DNA of 64,000 nucleotides from JAVBKU01 sp031553875 (GTDB taxonomy: Bacteria; Bacteroidota; Bacteroidia; Bacteroidales; Rikenellaceae): assembly GCA_031553875.1 (NCBI GenBank), contig JAVBKU010000004.1, positions 62,001-126,000 on the forward strand, given 5' to 3'. The translations under genes and the position numbers were made by a program. This document shows, in pieces, positions 25,341 to 33,852 of this stretch. Every line of letters begins with the position of its first letter. Position 1 is the stretch's first letter. The notes beneath the pieces are model-generated. The model was not told the origin of the DNA. It ran no database searches and was given only the letters and a program-made list of their open reading frames with translations.

Positions 25341-25883
25341 ATGAAAAAGATCCGCCTGCGCGACAAGACATTCCGGGAACATATCACCTACAAAGAGATA
25401 GAGGAGAAGGTGCGCCTTCTGGCTTCGCGCATAAACGCCGACTATGCCGGCAAGCAGAGGCCGCTGTTCCTGGGCGTGCTCAACGGCTCGTTCATGTTCA
25501 TGGCTGAACTGGTGAAGAATATAGATTTCGACTGCGAGATATCGTTCGTGAAGATAGCCTCATATGAGGGTACAATGAGTTCTGGCAGCGTCACAGAGCT
25601 TATCGGGATGCCCGGCAACCTCGAAGGTCGTCATGTGATAGTCGTGGAGGACATAGTGGATACAGGAGCCAGTATCGAGCATATAATGCGTAACCTACGC
25701 GGTCATAACCCCGCGAGCGTGGCGGTGGCGACCCTGCTTTTCAAGCCGGAGGCCTACAAGAAGGAGGAGAAGATAGATTACCCGGTGTTGTCCGTTCCCG
25801 ACCTTTTCGTGGTGGGCTTCGGTCTCGACTACGACCAACTGGGGCGCAACCTTACAGATATATATATTCTCGATGAAGAGTAA
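25341..25883 (+). CDS. hpt: Hypoxanthine phosphoribosyltransferase
   Basis: 180 residues from the ATG at 25341. The PRPP-binding motif VVEDIVDTGAS (about 101-111) and the type I PRT fold (LGVLNGSFMFMAEL, SYEGTMSSG flexible loop) are present, and the C-terminal FVVGFGLDYDQLGRNL is typical of Hpt. It salvages hypoxanthine and guanine to IMP and GMP. An upstream in-frame ATG at 25308 adds 11 non-conserved residues. The 3' end overlaps queE by 11 nt, indicating translational coupling. Confidence 0.96.
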   Translation: MKKIRLRDKTFREHITYKEIEEKVRLLASRINADYAGKQRPLFLGVLNGSFMFMAELVKNIDFDCEISFVKIASYEGTMSSGSVTELIGMPGNLEGRHVIVVEDIVDTGASIEHIMRNLRGHNPASVAVATLLFKPEAYKKEEKIDYPVLSVPDLFVVGFGLDYDQLGRNLTDIYILDEE

Positions 25884-26496
25884 CGAATTTGATTCCGGGC
25901 GCAAACTGCCGCTTGTCGAAGACTTCTATACCGTGCAAGGCGAGGGCTTCCACACCGGCAAGCCCGCCTATTTCATACGCCTCGGCGGATGCGACGTGGG
26001 ATGTCGCTGGTGTGACGCCAAGGCGACGTGGAATTCCGCCGCCTATCCGCTCACAGAAGTGGACGAAGTGGTCGCGCGCGCGGCCTCGTTCCCCGCGCAG
26101 GCTATGGTCATCACGGGCGGTGAACCGCTGATGTATCCCCTGGAATACCTGACATCCGAACTAAAGGGAAGGGGGTTGGAGGTGTTCCTCGAAACCTCGG
26201 GATCGCACCCCATGAGCGGCAATTTCGATTGGATATGCCTCTCGCCCAAGCGCCAGCAACCGCCATTGGATGGTATATACCCATTGGCCGATGAACTAAA
26301 GATGATAATCGAAAGCGCTGCCGATTTCGCATGGGCCGAGGAGTGTGCCGCCAAGGTGGGGCCGCAAGCCAAGCTGTACATGCAGCCCGAGTGGAGCCGC
26401 TACGAAACGATGATAGGGGAGATAGTCGAATATATCAAAGCCCATCCCCGCTGGAACATCTCGCTCCAGACGCATAAGTTTATGCATATACCGTAG
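25873..26496 (+). CDS. queE: 7-carboxy-7-deazaguanine synthase (radical SAM)
   Basis: 207 residues. The N-terminal substrate-binding motif EDFYTVQGEGFHTGKPAYFIRLGGC is followed by the radical-SAM cysteines in CDVGCRWC (about 37-44), with the usual DAKATW context and GGEP (about 79-82). QueE converts CPH4 to CDG on the path to preQ0 and queuosine. It starts inside the 3' end of hpt. The other que genes are not in this window. Confidence 0.95.
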   Translation: MKSNEFDSGRKLPLVEDFYTVQGEGFHTGKPAYFIRLGGCDVGCRWCDAKATWNSAAYPLTEVDEVVARAASFPAQAMVITGGEPLMYPLEYLTSELKGRGLEVFLETSGSHPMSGNFDWICLSPKRQQPPLDGIYPLADELKMIIESAADFAWAEECAAKVGPQAKLYMQPEWSRYETMIGEIVEYIKAHPRWNISLQTHKFMHIP

Positions 26497-26498
26497 AA

Positions 26499-26532
26499 TT
26501 TCGTACCTGTTGCGTGCACAAAAGGTACGAAA
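26499..26532. terminator. Hairpin between convergent queE and tilS
   Basis: A 10-bp stem TTTCGTACCT / AGGTACGAAA around a 14-nt loop lies between converging genes. No strong T-run on either strand. It shares the word ACCTTTTGTGC (minus strand) with the hairpin at 51427-51452. Confidence 0.6.
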
Positions 26533-26536
26533 AACC

Positions 26537-27883
26537 CTACACCTGCTTAATAGCCGTTATCCGCAGTACATTCTCGCTGCCGTGCGCAAGTTTGTATCGG
26601 TCGTCGATACGACGGCCTATCACAGTTACGATATCCTCGCCTGAGAGCAGGACGAATTGACGCTTCTTGTCAGGCACCGACACCTTATTGTCAATGAGGA
26701 AATCGCTCACCTTCTTGTGCCCCTGCATTCCCAGCGGCACGAAGCTGTCTCCGTCGTTCCAGCGCCGTATGCGTAAGGGGTAGGATAGTTTGTCCTCGTC
26801 TAACAGGGCTATATTCTCGGGTTGATCGAGCGAAGAGATGTCGTCGATATCGATATGTTCGAACAAGAGTAGCTCGCCGCCGCAATTGAGCTTCCTCATG
26901 TTGCGGTCTATCTCCATGTGGCAGTCGTCGCTGTCGTCGATGGGGGTTATTATGATACGCTCACGGTCGATGTAAGCCACCATGTCGCGCCCATAGAACC
27001 GCTTGCCCGAGGCATTGCCCGCGAGCATCGATGCGCACAACCTGTCGCTCACCTCGCCACCGAAGCCGAACCGCTGCATCAGTTCGTAGACCACGAACTT
27101 GAGTGGCAGTTTCTCGTCGATGCGGGTGATGTCGATGTAGTGGGTGTCTCCCTCGGTGGTCACCACCTCGCCGCGTATCATTTCGATGGAGCTTTCGATA
27201 AAACGTTGTGCTGAAGTAAGTTTCTCGACGTTGGCGGTCATCGTTTCGGTGAAGATGGGAGATATGTCCTTGATTATGGGGATGATACCCAGACGGATCT
27301 TGTTGCGCAGGTACTTGGTCGATGAGTTCGACGAATCCTCGCGATAGGGTACCTTCTCTGCAATGGCGAAATCCACGATCTCCCTGCGTGTGGAGAAAAG
27401 CAGGGGGCGGATGAGGCGGCCGTTGCTCACGTTGATGCCTGTAAGGCCGCGCAGGCCCGTGCCGCGGATCATATTTATGAAGAACGTTTCCACCGAGTCG
27501 TCAGCATGGTGAGCAATAGCGATACGGGTATACCCGTGTGTGTCGCACAGCTCGTTGAACCAGGCGTAACGCAGACGGCGGGCTACCATCTGCACCGACT
27601 CGCCCGAGTTCTCCACCTCATCGGCGGTATTGAAACGCATATTATAAAAGGGCAGACCGAGCTTGCGGGCCTCCTCTTCCACCACGACCTCGTCTTCCTC
27701 GCTCTCGGCGCCGCGCAGCTGGAAGTTACAGTGGGCCACGCCCACGTTATACCCTGCGCTGGCGAAGAGGTGGAGCATGACCATCGAGTCGACGCCGCCG
27801 CTGACGGTGAGCAGTATCCTGTCCTCCGGCTTTATCAGTTGCCTCTGGGCTATATACCTTGAAAATCTGTCCCTGAGTGTCAT
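26537..27883 (-). CDS. tilS: tRNA(Ile)-lysidine synthetase
   Basis: 448 residues from the ATG at 27881-27883. The N-terminal PP-loop motif is SGGVDSMVML (28-37). HHADDSVET (about 130-138) and RGTGLRGLTG (about 147-156) are standard TilS motifs, and the C-terminal TilS domain (about 370-448) includes KKVSDFLID. It modifies C34 of tRNA-Ile(CAU) to lysidine, an essential function. The frame stays open for 80 codons upstream, but that stretch is Arg/Gly-rich and lies antisense in part to the murB end, so it is not used. It follows murB by 47 nt. Confidence 0.96.
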   Translation of the reverse strand: MTLRDRFSRYIAQRQLIKPEDRILLTVSGGVDSMVMLHLFASAGYNVGVAHCNFQLRGAESEEDEVVVEEEARKLGLPFYNMRFNTADEVENSGESVQMVARRLRYAWFNELCDTHGYTRIAIAHHADDSVETFFINMIRGTGLRGLTGINVSNGRLIRPLLFSTRREIVDFAIAEKVPYREDSSNSSTKYLRNKIRLGIIPIIKDISPIFTETMTANVEKLTSAQRFIESSIEMIRGEVVTTEGDTHYIDITRIDEKLPLKFVVYELMQRFGFGGEVSDRLCASMLAGNASGKRFYGRDMVAYIDRERIIITPIDDSDDCHMEIDRNMRKLNCGGELLLFEHIDIDDISSLDQPENIALLDEDKLSYPLRIRRWNDGDSFVPLGMQGHKKVSDFLIDNKVSVPDKKRQFVLLSGEDIVTVIGRRIDDRYKLAHGSENVLRITAIKQV

Positions 27884-27930
27884 ATTGTGAATGTGATTTT
27901 GTTCTGAAATAGTGGATAACCGCCGGGCGA

Positions 27931-28944
27931 TTAGAGGACGTTGACCTCCATTTCTATATCCACGCCGAAAAGTTCGAAGACGCTTTTTTGTATACGCTCC
28001 GCGAGGTCGAGTATGTCGGCCCCCGAAGCGCCGCCACGGTTGACGATCACAAGGGCCTGTTTGTCGTGTACGCCAGCCTTGCCTCTCCTGTGCCCCTTCC
28101 ATCCGGCCTTGTCGATAAGCCATCCGGCCGCCAGTTTGGCTTTGCCTCCGTCGAGTTTGTAGATGGGCATGTCGGGATATTTGGTTTTCAGCTTTTCGGC
28201 CTGTGATTCGTCCACCACGGGATTTTTGAAGAAACTCCCGGCATTACCTATCTTTTTAGGGTCGGGGAGTTTGGCCTCGCGTATGGCGATAACAGCCTTG
28301 CGTACGTTGGCAGCATTTATTTCGCCGATCTTTTCGGTGTGCGAGCGCAGGTCGCCGTAGTCGAGGCAGGGGTTGAACGTCTTGGTGAGCCTGAATACGA
28401 CCCTCAATATTATGGCCTCTTCGCGCAGTTCGTGCTTGAACACGCTGTCGCGGTAGCCGAAGCGGCATGAGGCGTTGTCGATGGTTTTTACCTCGCCCGT
28501 GGAAACCATAAGCGCTTCGACGCTCACGATAGAGTCCTTGGCTTCAATCCCGTAAGCTCCGATATTTTGTATAGGTGCGGCTCCGACGTACCCGGGAATA
28601 AGGGAGAGATTTTCCAGCCCGTACCATCCTTTGGCGATGGTGTATTCCACAAGGTCGTCCCACTCGAGGCCGGCACCCACGCGTATCTCTACTAAGTCGG
28701 CACTCTCTTTAACCACCTCTATATCCTTATTCACGGGGTGGAGCAGGGTGCCGTGATAATCGCCGCTAAGGAGAATGTTATTACCCCCGCTCAACACGTA
28801 CCAATTGTCGTTGTCGTTTCCCTCGGTGCGAAAATAATCGCGCAGGTCGCCCTCCGAGTCGAATTCCACGAAACGGTCGGCTACAGCGTTGATGCCGAAG
28901 CTGTTGAGCCCTAAGAGTGATTTATTGTACTGTACTTCGAACAT
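27931..28944 (-). CDS. murB: UDP-N-acetylenolpyruvoylglucosamine reductase
   Basis: 337 residues, the type I (E. coli-like) MurB length. The FAD-binding motif VLSGGNNILLSGDY (about 49-62), LENLSLIPGYVGAAPIQNIGAYG (about 112-134) and the catalytic region GSFFKNPVVD (about 235-244) are present. It catalyses the NADPH-dependent step to UDP-MurNAc in the cytoplasm. Likely operon with tilS. A TACCTTCG box (28956-28963, minus) resembles a -7 element but is only 12 nt from the start. Confidence 0.96.
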   Translation of the reverse strand: MFEVQYNKSLLGLNSFGINAVADRFVEFDSEGDLRDYFRTEGNDNDNWYVLSGGNNILLSGDYHGTLLHPVNKDIEVVKESADLVEIRVGAGLEWDDLVEYTIAKGWYGLENLSLIPGYVGAAPIQNIGAYGIEAKDSIVSVEALMVSTGEVKTIDNASCRFGYRDSVFKHELREEAIILRVVFRLTKTFNPCLDYGDLRSHTEKIGEINAANVRKAVIAIREAKLPDPKKIGNAGSFFKNPVVDESQAEKLKTKYPDMPIYKLDGGKAKLAAGWLIDKAGWKGHRRGKAGVHDKQALVIVNRGGASGADILDLAERIQKSVFELFGVDIEMEVNVL

Positions 28945-28964
28945 AATTCTTTATACGAAGGTAA

Positions 28965-28993
28965 TAAAAAAGACCCATTCCGGAGAATGGGCC
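28965..28993 (-). terminator. Terminator on the fabG side of the MITE-like element
   Basis: A 7-bp stem CCCATTC / GAATGGG (28974-28980, 28985-28991) has a CGGA loop. On the minus strand it is followed by TCTTTTTTATTACC, a good T-run. It probably ends the fabG transcript about 200 nt past the stop codon, with the inverted-repeat element in between. Confidence 0.75.
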
Positions 28994-28997
28994 CGTT

Positions 28998-29161
28998 AGA
29001 GTTTGTCTAAGAATATTTCAAACAAAATCTTGTGGCCCCTTTTTGCACTTTTCTCTCCCGCCTCACTCGCCGTGTGACACCGACACGCCTCCCTCGGCGC
29101 GCGAAAAAATCATCAAAAATTGGCTTATATCTTTTATCTGAAATATTCTTAGATAAACTCT
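28998..29161. mobile_element. MITE-like element, 164 bp with 23-bp terminal inverted repeats
   Basis: The left end AGAGTTTGTCTAAGAATATT... (28998-29020) and the complement of the right end (29139-29161) agree at 22 of 23 positions, and weaker complementarity continues inward for about 24 more bases. The centre is C-rich and has no reading frame. It sits in the fabG 3' region. No target-site duplication is obvious, and the parent transposase is not in the window. Confidence 0.65.
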
Positions 29162-29198
29162 GAAACTATTTTCATCCCAAGGAGGGAAGAGGGAACTA

Positions 29199-29945
29199 CT
29201 AGGTATTCATCGCGCCGCAGACGTTGACAACCTGTCCGCTGACGTATGAAGAAAGATCCGAGGCGAGGAAGAGGGCCGCCTTGGCCACTTCGTCGGGAGT
29301 ACCACCCCTGCGCAGGGGAATCTTTTCCTCCCATGCTTTGCGCACGTCTTCAGGGAGCTGACCTGTCATCTCGGTGATGATGAAACCGGGAGCTATGGCG
29401 TTGCAGCGGATGCCGCGCGAGCCGAGTTCCTGGGCGATAGACTTGGTGAAGCCGATCATACCAGCCTTGGAGGCGGCATAGTTGCACTGTCCGGCGTTGC
29501 CCGACACACCTACAACGGAACTCATGTTGATGATCGAGCCGCTGCGCTGTTTGAGCATGTATTTCTGTACGCCCTTGGTGAGGTTAAAAGCAGACTTGAG
29601 GTTGATATTGATCACCATATCCCACTGCTCCTCGGTCATGCGCATCAGCAGGCCGTCGCGAGTGATACCGGCGTTGTTCACCAGCACGTCGATGCTGCCG
29701 AAGTCGGCGGCGATCTGGTCTACCATGGCGATAGACTCTTCGTAGTTGCTGGCGTTAGAAGCGTAACCCTTGGCCTTAACGCCGAGAGCCTGGAGCTCCT
29801 TTTCTGTCTGCAGGAAATTTTCGTCGGCGCGCAGGTCGGTGAACGCTATGTTTGCGCCTTCCTGTGCGAACCTCACGGCTATGGCTTTGCCGATGCCTCT
29901 TGCGGCGCCGGTGATAACCGCTACTTTACCTTCTAACAATTTCAT
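29199..29945 (-). CDS. fabG: 3-oxoacyl-[acyl-carrier-protein] reductase
   Basis: 248 residues, canonical SDR. The cofactor loop is TGAARGIGKAIA (12-23), with NNAGITRDGLLMRM (about 90-103) typical of FabG and catalytic Ser-Tyr-Lys in SSVVGVSGNAGQCNYAASKAG (Tyr and Lys in NYAASK). It reduces beta-ketoacyl-ACP with NADPH in fatty acid elongation. It stands alone rather than in a fab cluster; divergent from glyA. Confidence 0.95.
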   Translation of the reverse strand: MKLLEGKVAVITGAARGIGKAIAVRFAQEGANIAFTDLRADENFLQTEKELQALGVKAKGYASNASNYEESIAMVDQIAADFGSIDVLVNNAGITRDGLLMRMTEEQWDMVININLKSAFNLTKGVQKYMLKQRSGSIINMSSVVGVSGNAGQCNYAASKAGMIGFTKSIAQELGSRGIRCNAIAPGFIITEMTGQLPEDVRKAWEEKIPLRRGGTPDEVAKAALFLASDLSSYVSGQVVNVCGAMNT

Positions 29946-30075
29946 CTGTTACGGATTTATTTGGTTTATACTTAGAATGTGCTGTACCTAAAAATCGAAA
30001 GCAAATATCCGAGTTTTTTTTTGAATAGGCAAATTAAAGTGAGAAACAGTATGGGATTATTCGCGCTTTTTTGCC

Positions 30076-30083
30076 TACCTTTG
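30076..30083 (+). promoter_or_regulatory. -7 promoter element of glyA
   Basis: A perfect TACCTTTG box, 33 nt before the glyA start codon. No TTTG at the -33 distance; the upstream region is T-rich. Confidence 0.55.
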
Positions 30084-30115
30084 GGGCTTAAATAAACACA
30101 TAAACGGAAGAGATT

Positions 30116-31396
30116 ATGACAACTGACACTAAATTATTCGATCTGATCGAGCAGGAACGCCAGCGCCAGCTTCACGGTATAGAGCTGATAGCCTCTGAAA
30201 ACTTTGTTAGCGAGGATGTTATGAGGGCCATGGGCTCAGTGCTTACCAACAAGTACGCCGAGGGTTATCCCGGCGCGAGGTATTACGGCGGCTGCCAGAT
30301 AGTGGATAAGGTAGAGCAGTTGGCCATTGACCGTCTTTGCGAGCTTTACGGCGCAGAATATGCCAACGTGCAGCCCCACTCGGGCGCGCAGGCCAATATG
30401 GCTGTGTTCTTCGTGATGCTCAAGCCCGGCGATACTTTCATGGGTCTCGACCTCGCCCACGGCGGTCACCTTTCGCACGGCTCGCCCGTCAACACTTCGG
30501 GTATGCTCTACAAGGCGGTAGGGTATAAGGTAGACGAGGAAACGGGTACCATCAACTACGACGAAATGGAACGCCTCGCCATCGAAACAAAGCCCAAACT
30601 CATCGTCGGCGGCGCCTCGGCTTATAGCCGCGAGTGGGACTACAAGCGTATGCGCGAAATCGCCGACAAGGTGGGCGCGATGCTGATGATCGACATGGCC
30701 CATACCGCAGGCCTCATAGCCGCCGGTATACTCGATAACCCCGTAAAATATGCACATGTGGTTACTTCTACCACTCACAAGACCCTGCGAGGTCCCCGTG
30801 GTGGTGTGATCATCATGGGGAAAGATTTCGACAACCCCTGGGGTCTCACTACTCCCAAGGGCGAGATCAAGAAAATGTCAGCCCTGTTCAACTCGGCCGT
30901 ATTCCCCGGTATCCAGGGAGGTCCGCTCGAACACGTCATCGCATCGAAGGCCGTGGCTTTCGGCGAAGCCCTCGATCCCTCATATAAGGTTTACCAGGCC
31001 CAGGTGCAGAAGAACGCCAAGGCTATGGCCGAGGCCTTCGTGAAAAAAGGTTACAAGATAGTTTCGGGCGGTACTGACAACCACCTGATGCTTATCGACC
31101 TGCGCACACGCTTCCCGGAATTGACAGGTAAGAAAGCCGAAACTGTGCTGGTACAGGCCGACATCACTACCAATAAAAATATGGTGCCGTTCGATACCCG
31201 CTCGCCGTTCCAGGCCTCAGGTATTCGCGTTGGTACTCCCGCCATTACTACCCGCGGTCTCAAGGAAGAGCACATGGCTCAGATCGTGGATATGATCGAC
31301 CGCGTGCTGAGCGCTCCCGAGGATGAGAAGGTGATAGCTCAGGTGCGCGCCGAAGTGAATAAGCTTATGGCGAACCGTCCCCTTTTCGCCTGGTAG
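30116..31396 (+). CDS. glyA: Serine hydroxymethyltransferase
   Basis: 426 residues. PLP-binding Lys222 lies in TTHKTLRGPRGG. The substrate-binding N-terminus (LIASENFVSEDV, KYAEGYPGARYYGG) and folate-site residues are intact. It converts serine and tetrahydrofolate to glycine and 5,10-methylene-THF in the cytoplasm, feeding purine and thymidylate synthesis. Single gene with its own promoter and a very strong terminator 24 nt downstream. Confidence 0.98.
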   Translation: MTTDTKLFDLIEQERQRQLHGIELIASENFVSEDVMRAMGSVLTNKYAEGYPGARYYGGCQIVDKVEQLAIDRLCELYGAEYANVQPHSGAQANMAVFFVMLKPGDTFMGLDLAHGGHLSHGSPVNTSGMLYKAVGYKVDEETGTINYDEMERLAIETKPKLIVGGASAYSREWDYKRMREIADKVGAMLMIDMAHTAGLIAAGILDNPVKYAHVVTSTTHKTLRGPRGGVIIMGKDFDNPWGLTTPKGEIKKMSALFNSAVFPGIQGGPLEHVIASKAVAFGEALDPSYKVYQAQVQKNAKAMAEAFVKKGYKIVSGGTDNHLMLIDLRTRFPELTGKKAETVLVQADITTNKNMVPFDTRSPFQASGIRVGTPAITTRGLKEEHMAQIVDMIDRVLSAPEDEKVIAQVRAEVNKLMANRPLFAW

Positions 31397-31420
31397 AGAC
31401 GAGGGTGGAGGTTTCCGAAT

Positions 31421-31468
31421 AAAAACAATGCGGGCGGCATCTCAATGATGCCGCCCGCATTGTTTTTA
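31421..31468 (+). terminator. Terminator of glyA
   Basis: A perfect 21-bp stem (31421-31441 with 31447-31467), 5-nt loop TCAAT, and U-rich 3' arm. One of the strongest hairpins in the window. Confidence 0.92.
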
Positions 31469-31529
31469 TGAAGAGTGATTAGAATCCGTATTCTACAGCC
31501 CTAAACACCTCCGCACATTTCAATGTACT

Positions 31530-31596
31530 GCATCGCGTGGCGCGATGCTCATCTCCGCGGCTCGGCCTTCGGCCGACCCCCACAGCCGCGGAGATG
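31530..31596 (-). repeat. Structured intergenic repeat, copy A
   Basis: Read on the minus strand: outer 13-bp stem CATCTCCGCGGCT / AGCCGCGGAGATG (31584-31596 with 31550-31562) encloses a GTGGGGG bulge and inner hairpin TCGGCC-GAA-GGCCGA. A second hairpin GCATCGCG-CCA-CGCGATGC follows (31530-31548). It lies between convergent glyA and the DsbD gene. Copies B (35183) and C (46848) share the layout. Confidence 0.85.
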
Positions 31597-31663
31597 ACAT
31601 TGTTTTGAAACGTGAAGTACTTGAGGCAGCGGTTGGATTGCCTCTGCGGTTACCAAAACTAGA

Positions 31664-31692
31664 GGCGGCCGTAGCCAATCGCTACGGCCGCC
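31664..31692 (-). terminator. Terminator of the DsbD-family gene
   Basis: A perfect 12-bp stem GGCGGCCGTAGC / GCTACGGCCGCC with a 5-nt loop, 36 nt past the stop codon. On the minus strand it is followed by TCTAGTTTTGG. Confidence 0.85.
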
Positions 31693-31727
31693 CCGGTGCC
31701 AAAGACTTTTATCTGTCAGTTTGCACT

Positions 31728-33695
31728 CTACTCCACGCTCTCCCTATATGCTTTAATCCCGTCGAGCAAGAACTTTTCAAACCCCTCAATACTGAGATCA
31801 TAGCCACGTCCCGGGCCGAGCGGCTTGCCTTCGGGCGAGAGTATCAGGTAATATGGCTGGAAGTTTACCCTGAAATTGTGATGAGCGAAGTAGGCGTTTA
31901 TCTTGCCGAGGTTTTTAAGGATATTTCCATTAGGTAATGTTACCCATTCACTCTTGGGCAAGGGCTTTTTGTCGTCGGAATAAAGCGCGAGGATCACGAA
32001 CTCATCGCGCATCAAAGACAGCACCCCCGGATCGCTCCACACCCTCGCCTCCATCTCGCGGCAGTTGACACATCCGTGGCCCGTGTAGTCGAGCAGTATG
32101 GGTTTACCGACCTTTTGCGCATAGGCTATAGCTTCGTTGTAGTCGAAGAATCCTTTCAGGCCGTGGGGCAGAGAGAGAAAGTCGCCGTATTTCACGCCTG
32201 AGGTCGTTTTATCGGCAGGCCTGACCTCTTCGCCGGTATCATACCGCCCGCAAACGAAGTCCTGAGTATGCATAGGGGGTATGTAACCTGATATACCCCT
32301 TAGCGGTGCACCCCACATCCCGGGGATCATGTAGACAACAAACGAAAAGACCCCAATGGCGAGAAACAGGCGCGTAACTCCTATATGAGTTGGCGCGGTT
32401 TCGTGCTTGAAAGTGAGCTTACCTATAAGATATAGTCCCAACAGTGTGAAAATCACAATCCACAGTGCCAGGTACACTTCGCGGTCGAGTATTCCCCAAT
32501 GATAGGTCTGGTCTGCCACGCTTAGGAATTTAAGGCCGAGAGCCAGTTCGAGAAACCCCAAGACTATTTTCACCGAGCCGAGCCATGAACCGCTCTTGGG
32601 TATTTTGTTCAAAAATCCGGGGAACAGGGCCAGCAGGGTGAACGGCAGGGCAAAGGCTACCGAGAAGGCCAACATGGTAAAAACAGGCCTCCAGATTCCT
32701 CCCGACATTGATTCTATAAGCACCGTGCCCACTATCGGCCCCGTGCATGAGAACGACACGAGCACAAGGGTCAGTGCCATAAAGAACACCCCGGTGATAC
32801 CTCCTTTATCAGCCTTGCGGTCGCTCTTGTTGGCGATGCTGCTGGGCAGGGTGATCTCGAACGCCCCCAGGAACGAAGCGGCGAAAACCATAAATACAAG
32901 GAAGAATATGACGTTGGGTAGCCAATGTGTTGCTATGTAGTTGAATATGTCGGCTGTGATGGTCTCCCCGCCGATAAAGCGGGTTAGCAGGATTATCATG
33001 GCTATCGGAATTGTGTAGAGAGCCACGATAGAGATACCGTAGAGCGAGGCCATGAAGCGTCCTCGCTTCTTGTTCTCGCTCCCCTTGATAAAGAACGACA
33101 CGGTCATCGGCACCATAGGGAATACACACGGGGTGAGTAGAGCGGCGAAGCCCCAGAGTATCGCGCCTAATATCATTCCCCATGGCGACCCGCCTGTTTT
33201 CGAGCCTGCCGCTTCGCCCGTTCCCGGAGGTAGCGTGATTATAAAAGTCTGTCCCGAGGGGGGCAGGCACTCGCCTTCGCGGCAGGACATCCATTCTACG
33301 GAGAATTCTGCCTTCACTGAATCGCGGCCCTCCACTATCACCTTTTGCCCGAACAATGCCTCTCCGGCGAAAGTGCCTATATTCATGCCGAAGATGGAGT
33401 CGAAGGCCTTGACGGGAGGGGTTATGTGGAACGGTTTTCCTGCACTCCGCACGCCCTCGCCCGAAAGAAAAGCAATGGTGGTGGCGTTGGGGCCGTCCGT
33501 ATACGGACCGAGGTCGTAGAGATGCCAGTCGCCGCCTATTTCAGCCCTGAACGTCACCAGCACGGTGTCGCCCGGGAGGGGAGAAGCGTAGACGTCCCAG
33601 CGTACAGGGTCCACCTCCCGTGCCTTCGACGCGTTAATAGCGAACAGCGGCAGGCACAGCAGGCAGGCGAGGCGTATTATGGTGTGGCGATTCAT
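31728..33695 (-). CDS. Thiol:disulfide interchange protein, DsbD family
   Basis: 655 residues. A signal peptide (about 1-23, cleavage after NASKA) precedes the periplasmic DsbD alpha-like domain (about 25-150) with Cys pair in MSCREGECLPP. A membrane domain of about eight helices (about 170-455) has the conserved CVFPMVP and SFSCTGPIVGT motifs. The C-terminal thioredoxin-like domain carries the active site GCVNC (Cys542, Cys545). It moves reducing equivalents from cytoplasmic thioredoxin to periplasmic targets such as DsbC-like isomerases or cytochrome c maturation factors. All three redox modules look complete. Confidence 0.93.
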   Translation of the reverse strand: MNRHTIIRLACLLCLPLFAINASKAREVDPVRWDVYASPLPGDTVLVTFRAEIGGDWHLYDLGPYTDGPNATTIAFLSGEGVRSAGKPFHITPPVKAFDSIFGMNIGTFAGEALFGQKVIVEGRDSVKAEFSVEWMSCREGECLPPSGQTFIITLPPGTGEAAGSKTGGSPWGMILGAILWGFAALLTPCVFPMVPMTVSFFIKGSENKKRGRFMASLYGISIVALYTIPIAMIILLTRFIGGETITADIFNYIATHWLPNVIFFLVFMVFAASFLGAFEITLPSSIANKSDRKADKGGITGVFFMALTLVLVSFSCTGPIVGTVLIESMSGGIWRPVFTMLAFSVAFALPFTLLALFPGFLNKIPKSGSWLGSVKIVLGFLELALGLKFLSVADQTYHWGILDREVYLALWIVIFTLLGLYLIGKLTFKHETAPTHIGVTRLFLAIGVFSFVVYMIPGMWGAPLRGISGYIPPMHTQDFVCGRYDTGEEVRPADKTTSGVKYGDFLSLPHGLKGFFDYNEAIAYAQKVGKPILLDYTGHGCVNCREMEARVWSDPGVLSLMRDEFVILALYSDDKKPLPKSEWVTLPNGNILKNLGKINAYFAHHNFRVNFQPYYLILSPEGKPLGPGRGYDLSIEGFEKFLLDGIKAYRESVE

Positions 33696-33763
33696 GTGCG
33701 CGGAATTGTTTGATTAAAGCAAAAATAATTAATAGTTACCACAAAACAACTTTCCCGCCCGAT

Positions 33764-33795
33764 TTTGTGCGGACGGATAAAATATCTACCTTTGA
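33764..33795 (+). promoter_or_regulatory. Consensus promoter of the cysteate-synthase-like gene
   Basis: TTTG (33764-33767), exactly 20 nt, then TACCTTTG (33788-33795): a full match to the Bacteroidetes vegetative promoter. The predicted transcript start is near 33801, giving a leader of about 50 nt. Confidence 0.85.
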
Positions 33796-33799
33796 ACAA

Positions 33800-33823
33800 A
33801 TTAATTCAATAGGTTGAATTAAT
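33800..33823 (+). promoter_or_regulatory. Palindrome at the predicted transcription start (candidate operator)
   Basis: TTAATTCAA-TAGG-TTGAATTAA, 9-bp arms plus one flanking A-T pair, immediately downstream of the -7 box. Position and symmetry suit a dimeric repressor; a weak RNA hairpin in the leader is the alternative. Confidence 0.5.
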
Positions 33824-33852
33824 ACATTCAAATATATTAACCTTTCTACAAT

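Noticed and set aside
27884..28123. 80-codon N-terminal extension of tilS
   Set aside because: The extra sequence is Arg/Gly-rich without TilS similarity and overlaps the 3' end of murB; the ATG at 27883 gives the normal TilS start.
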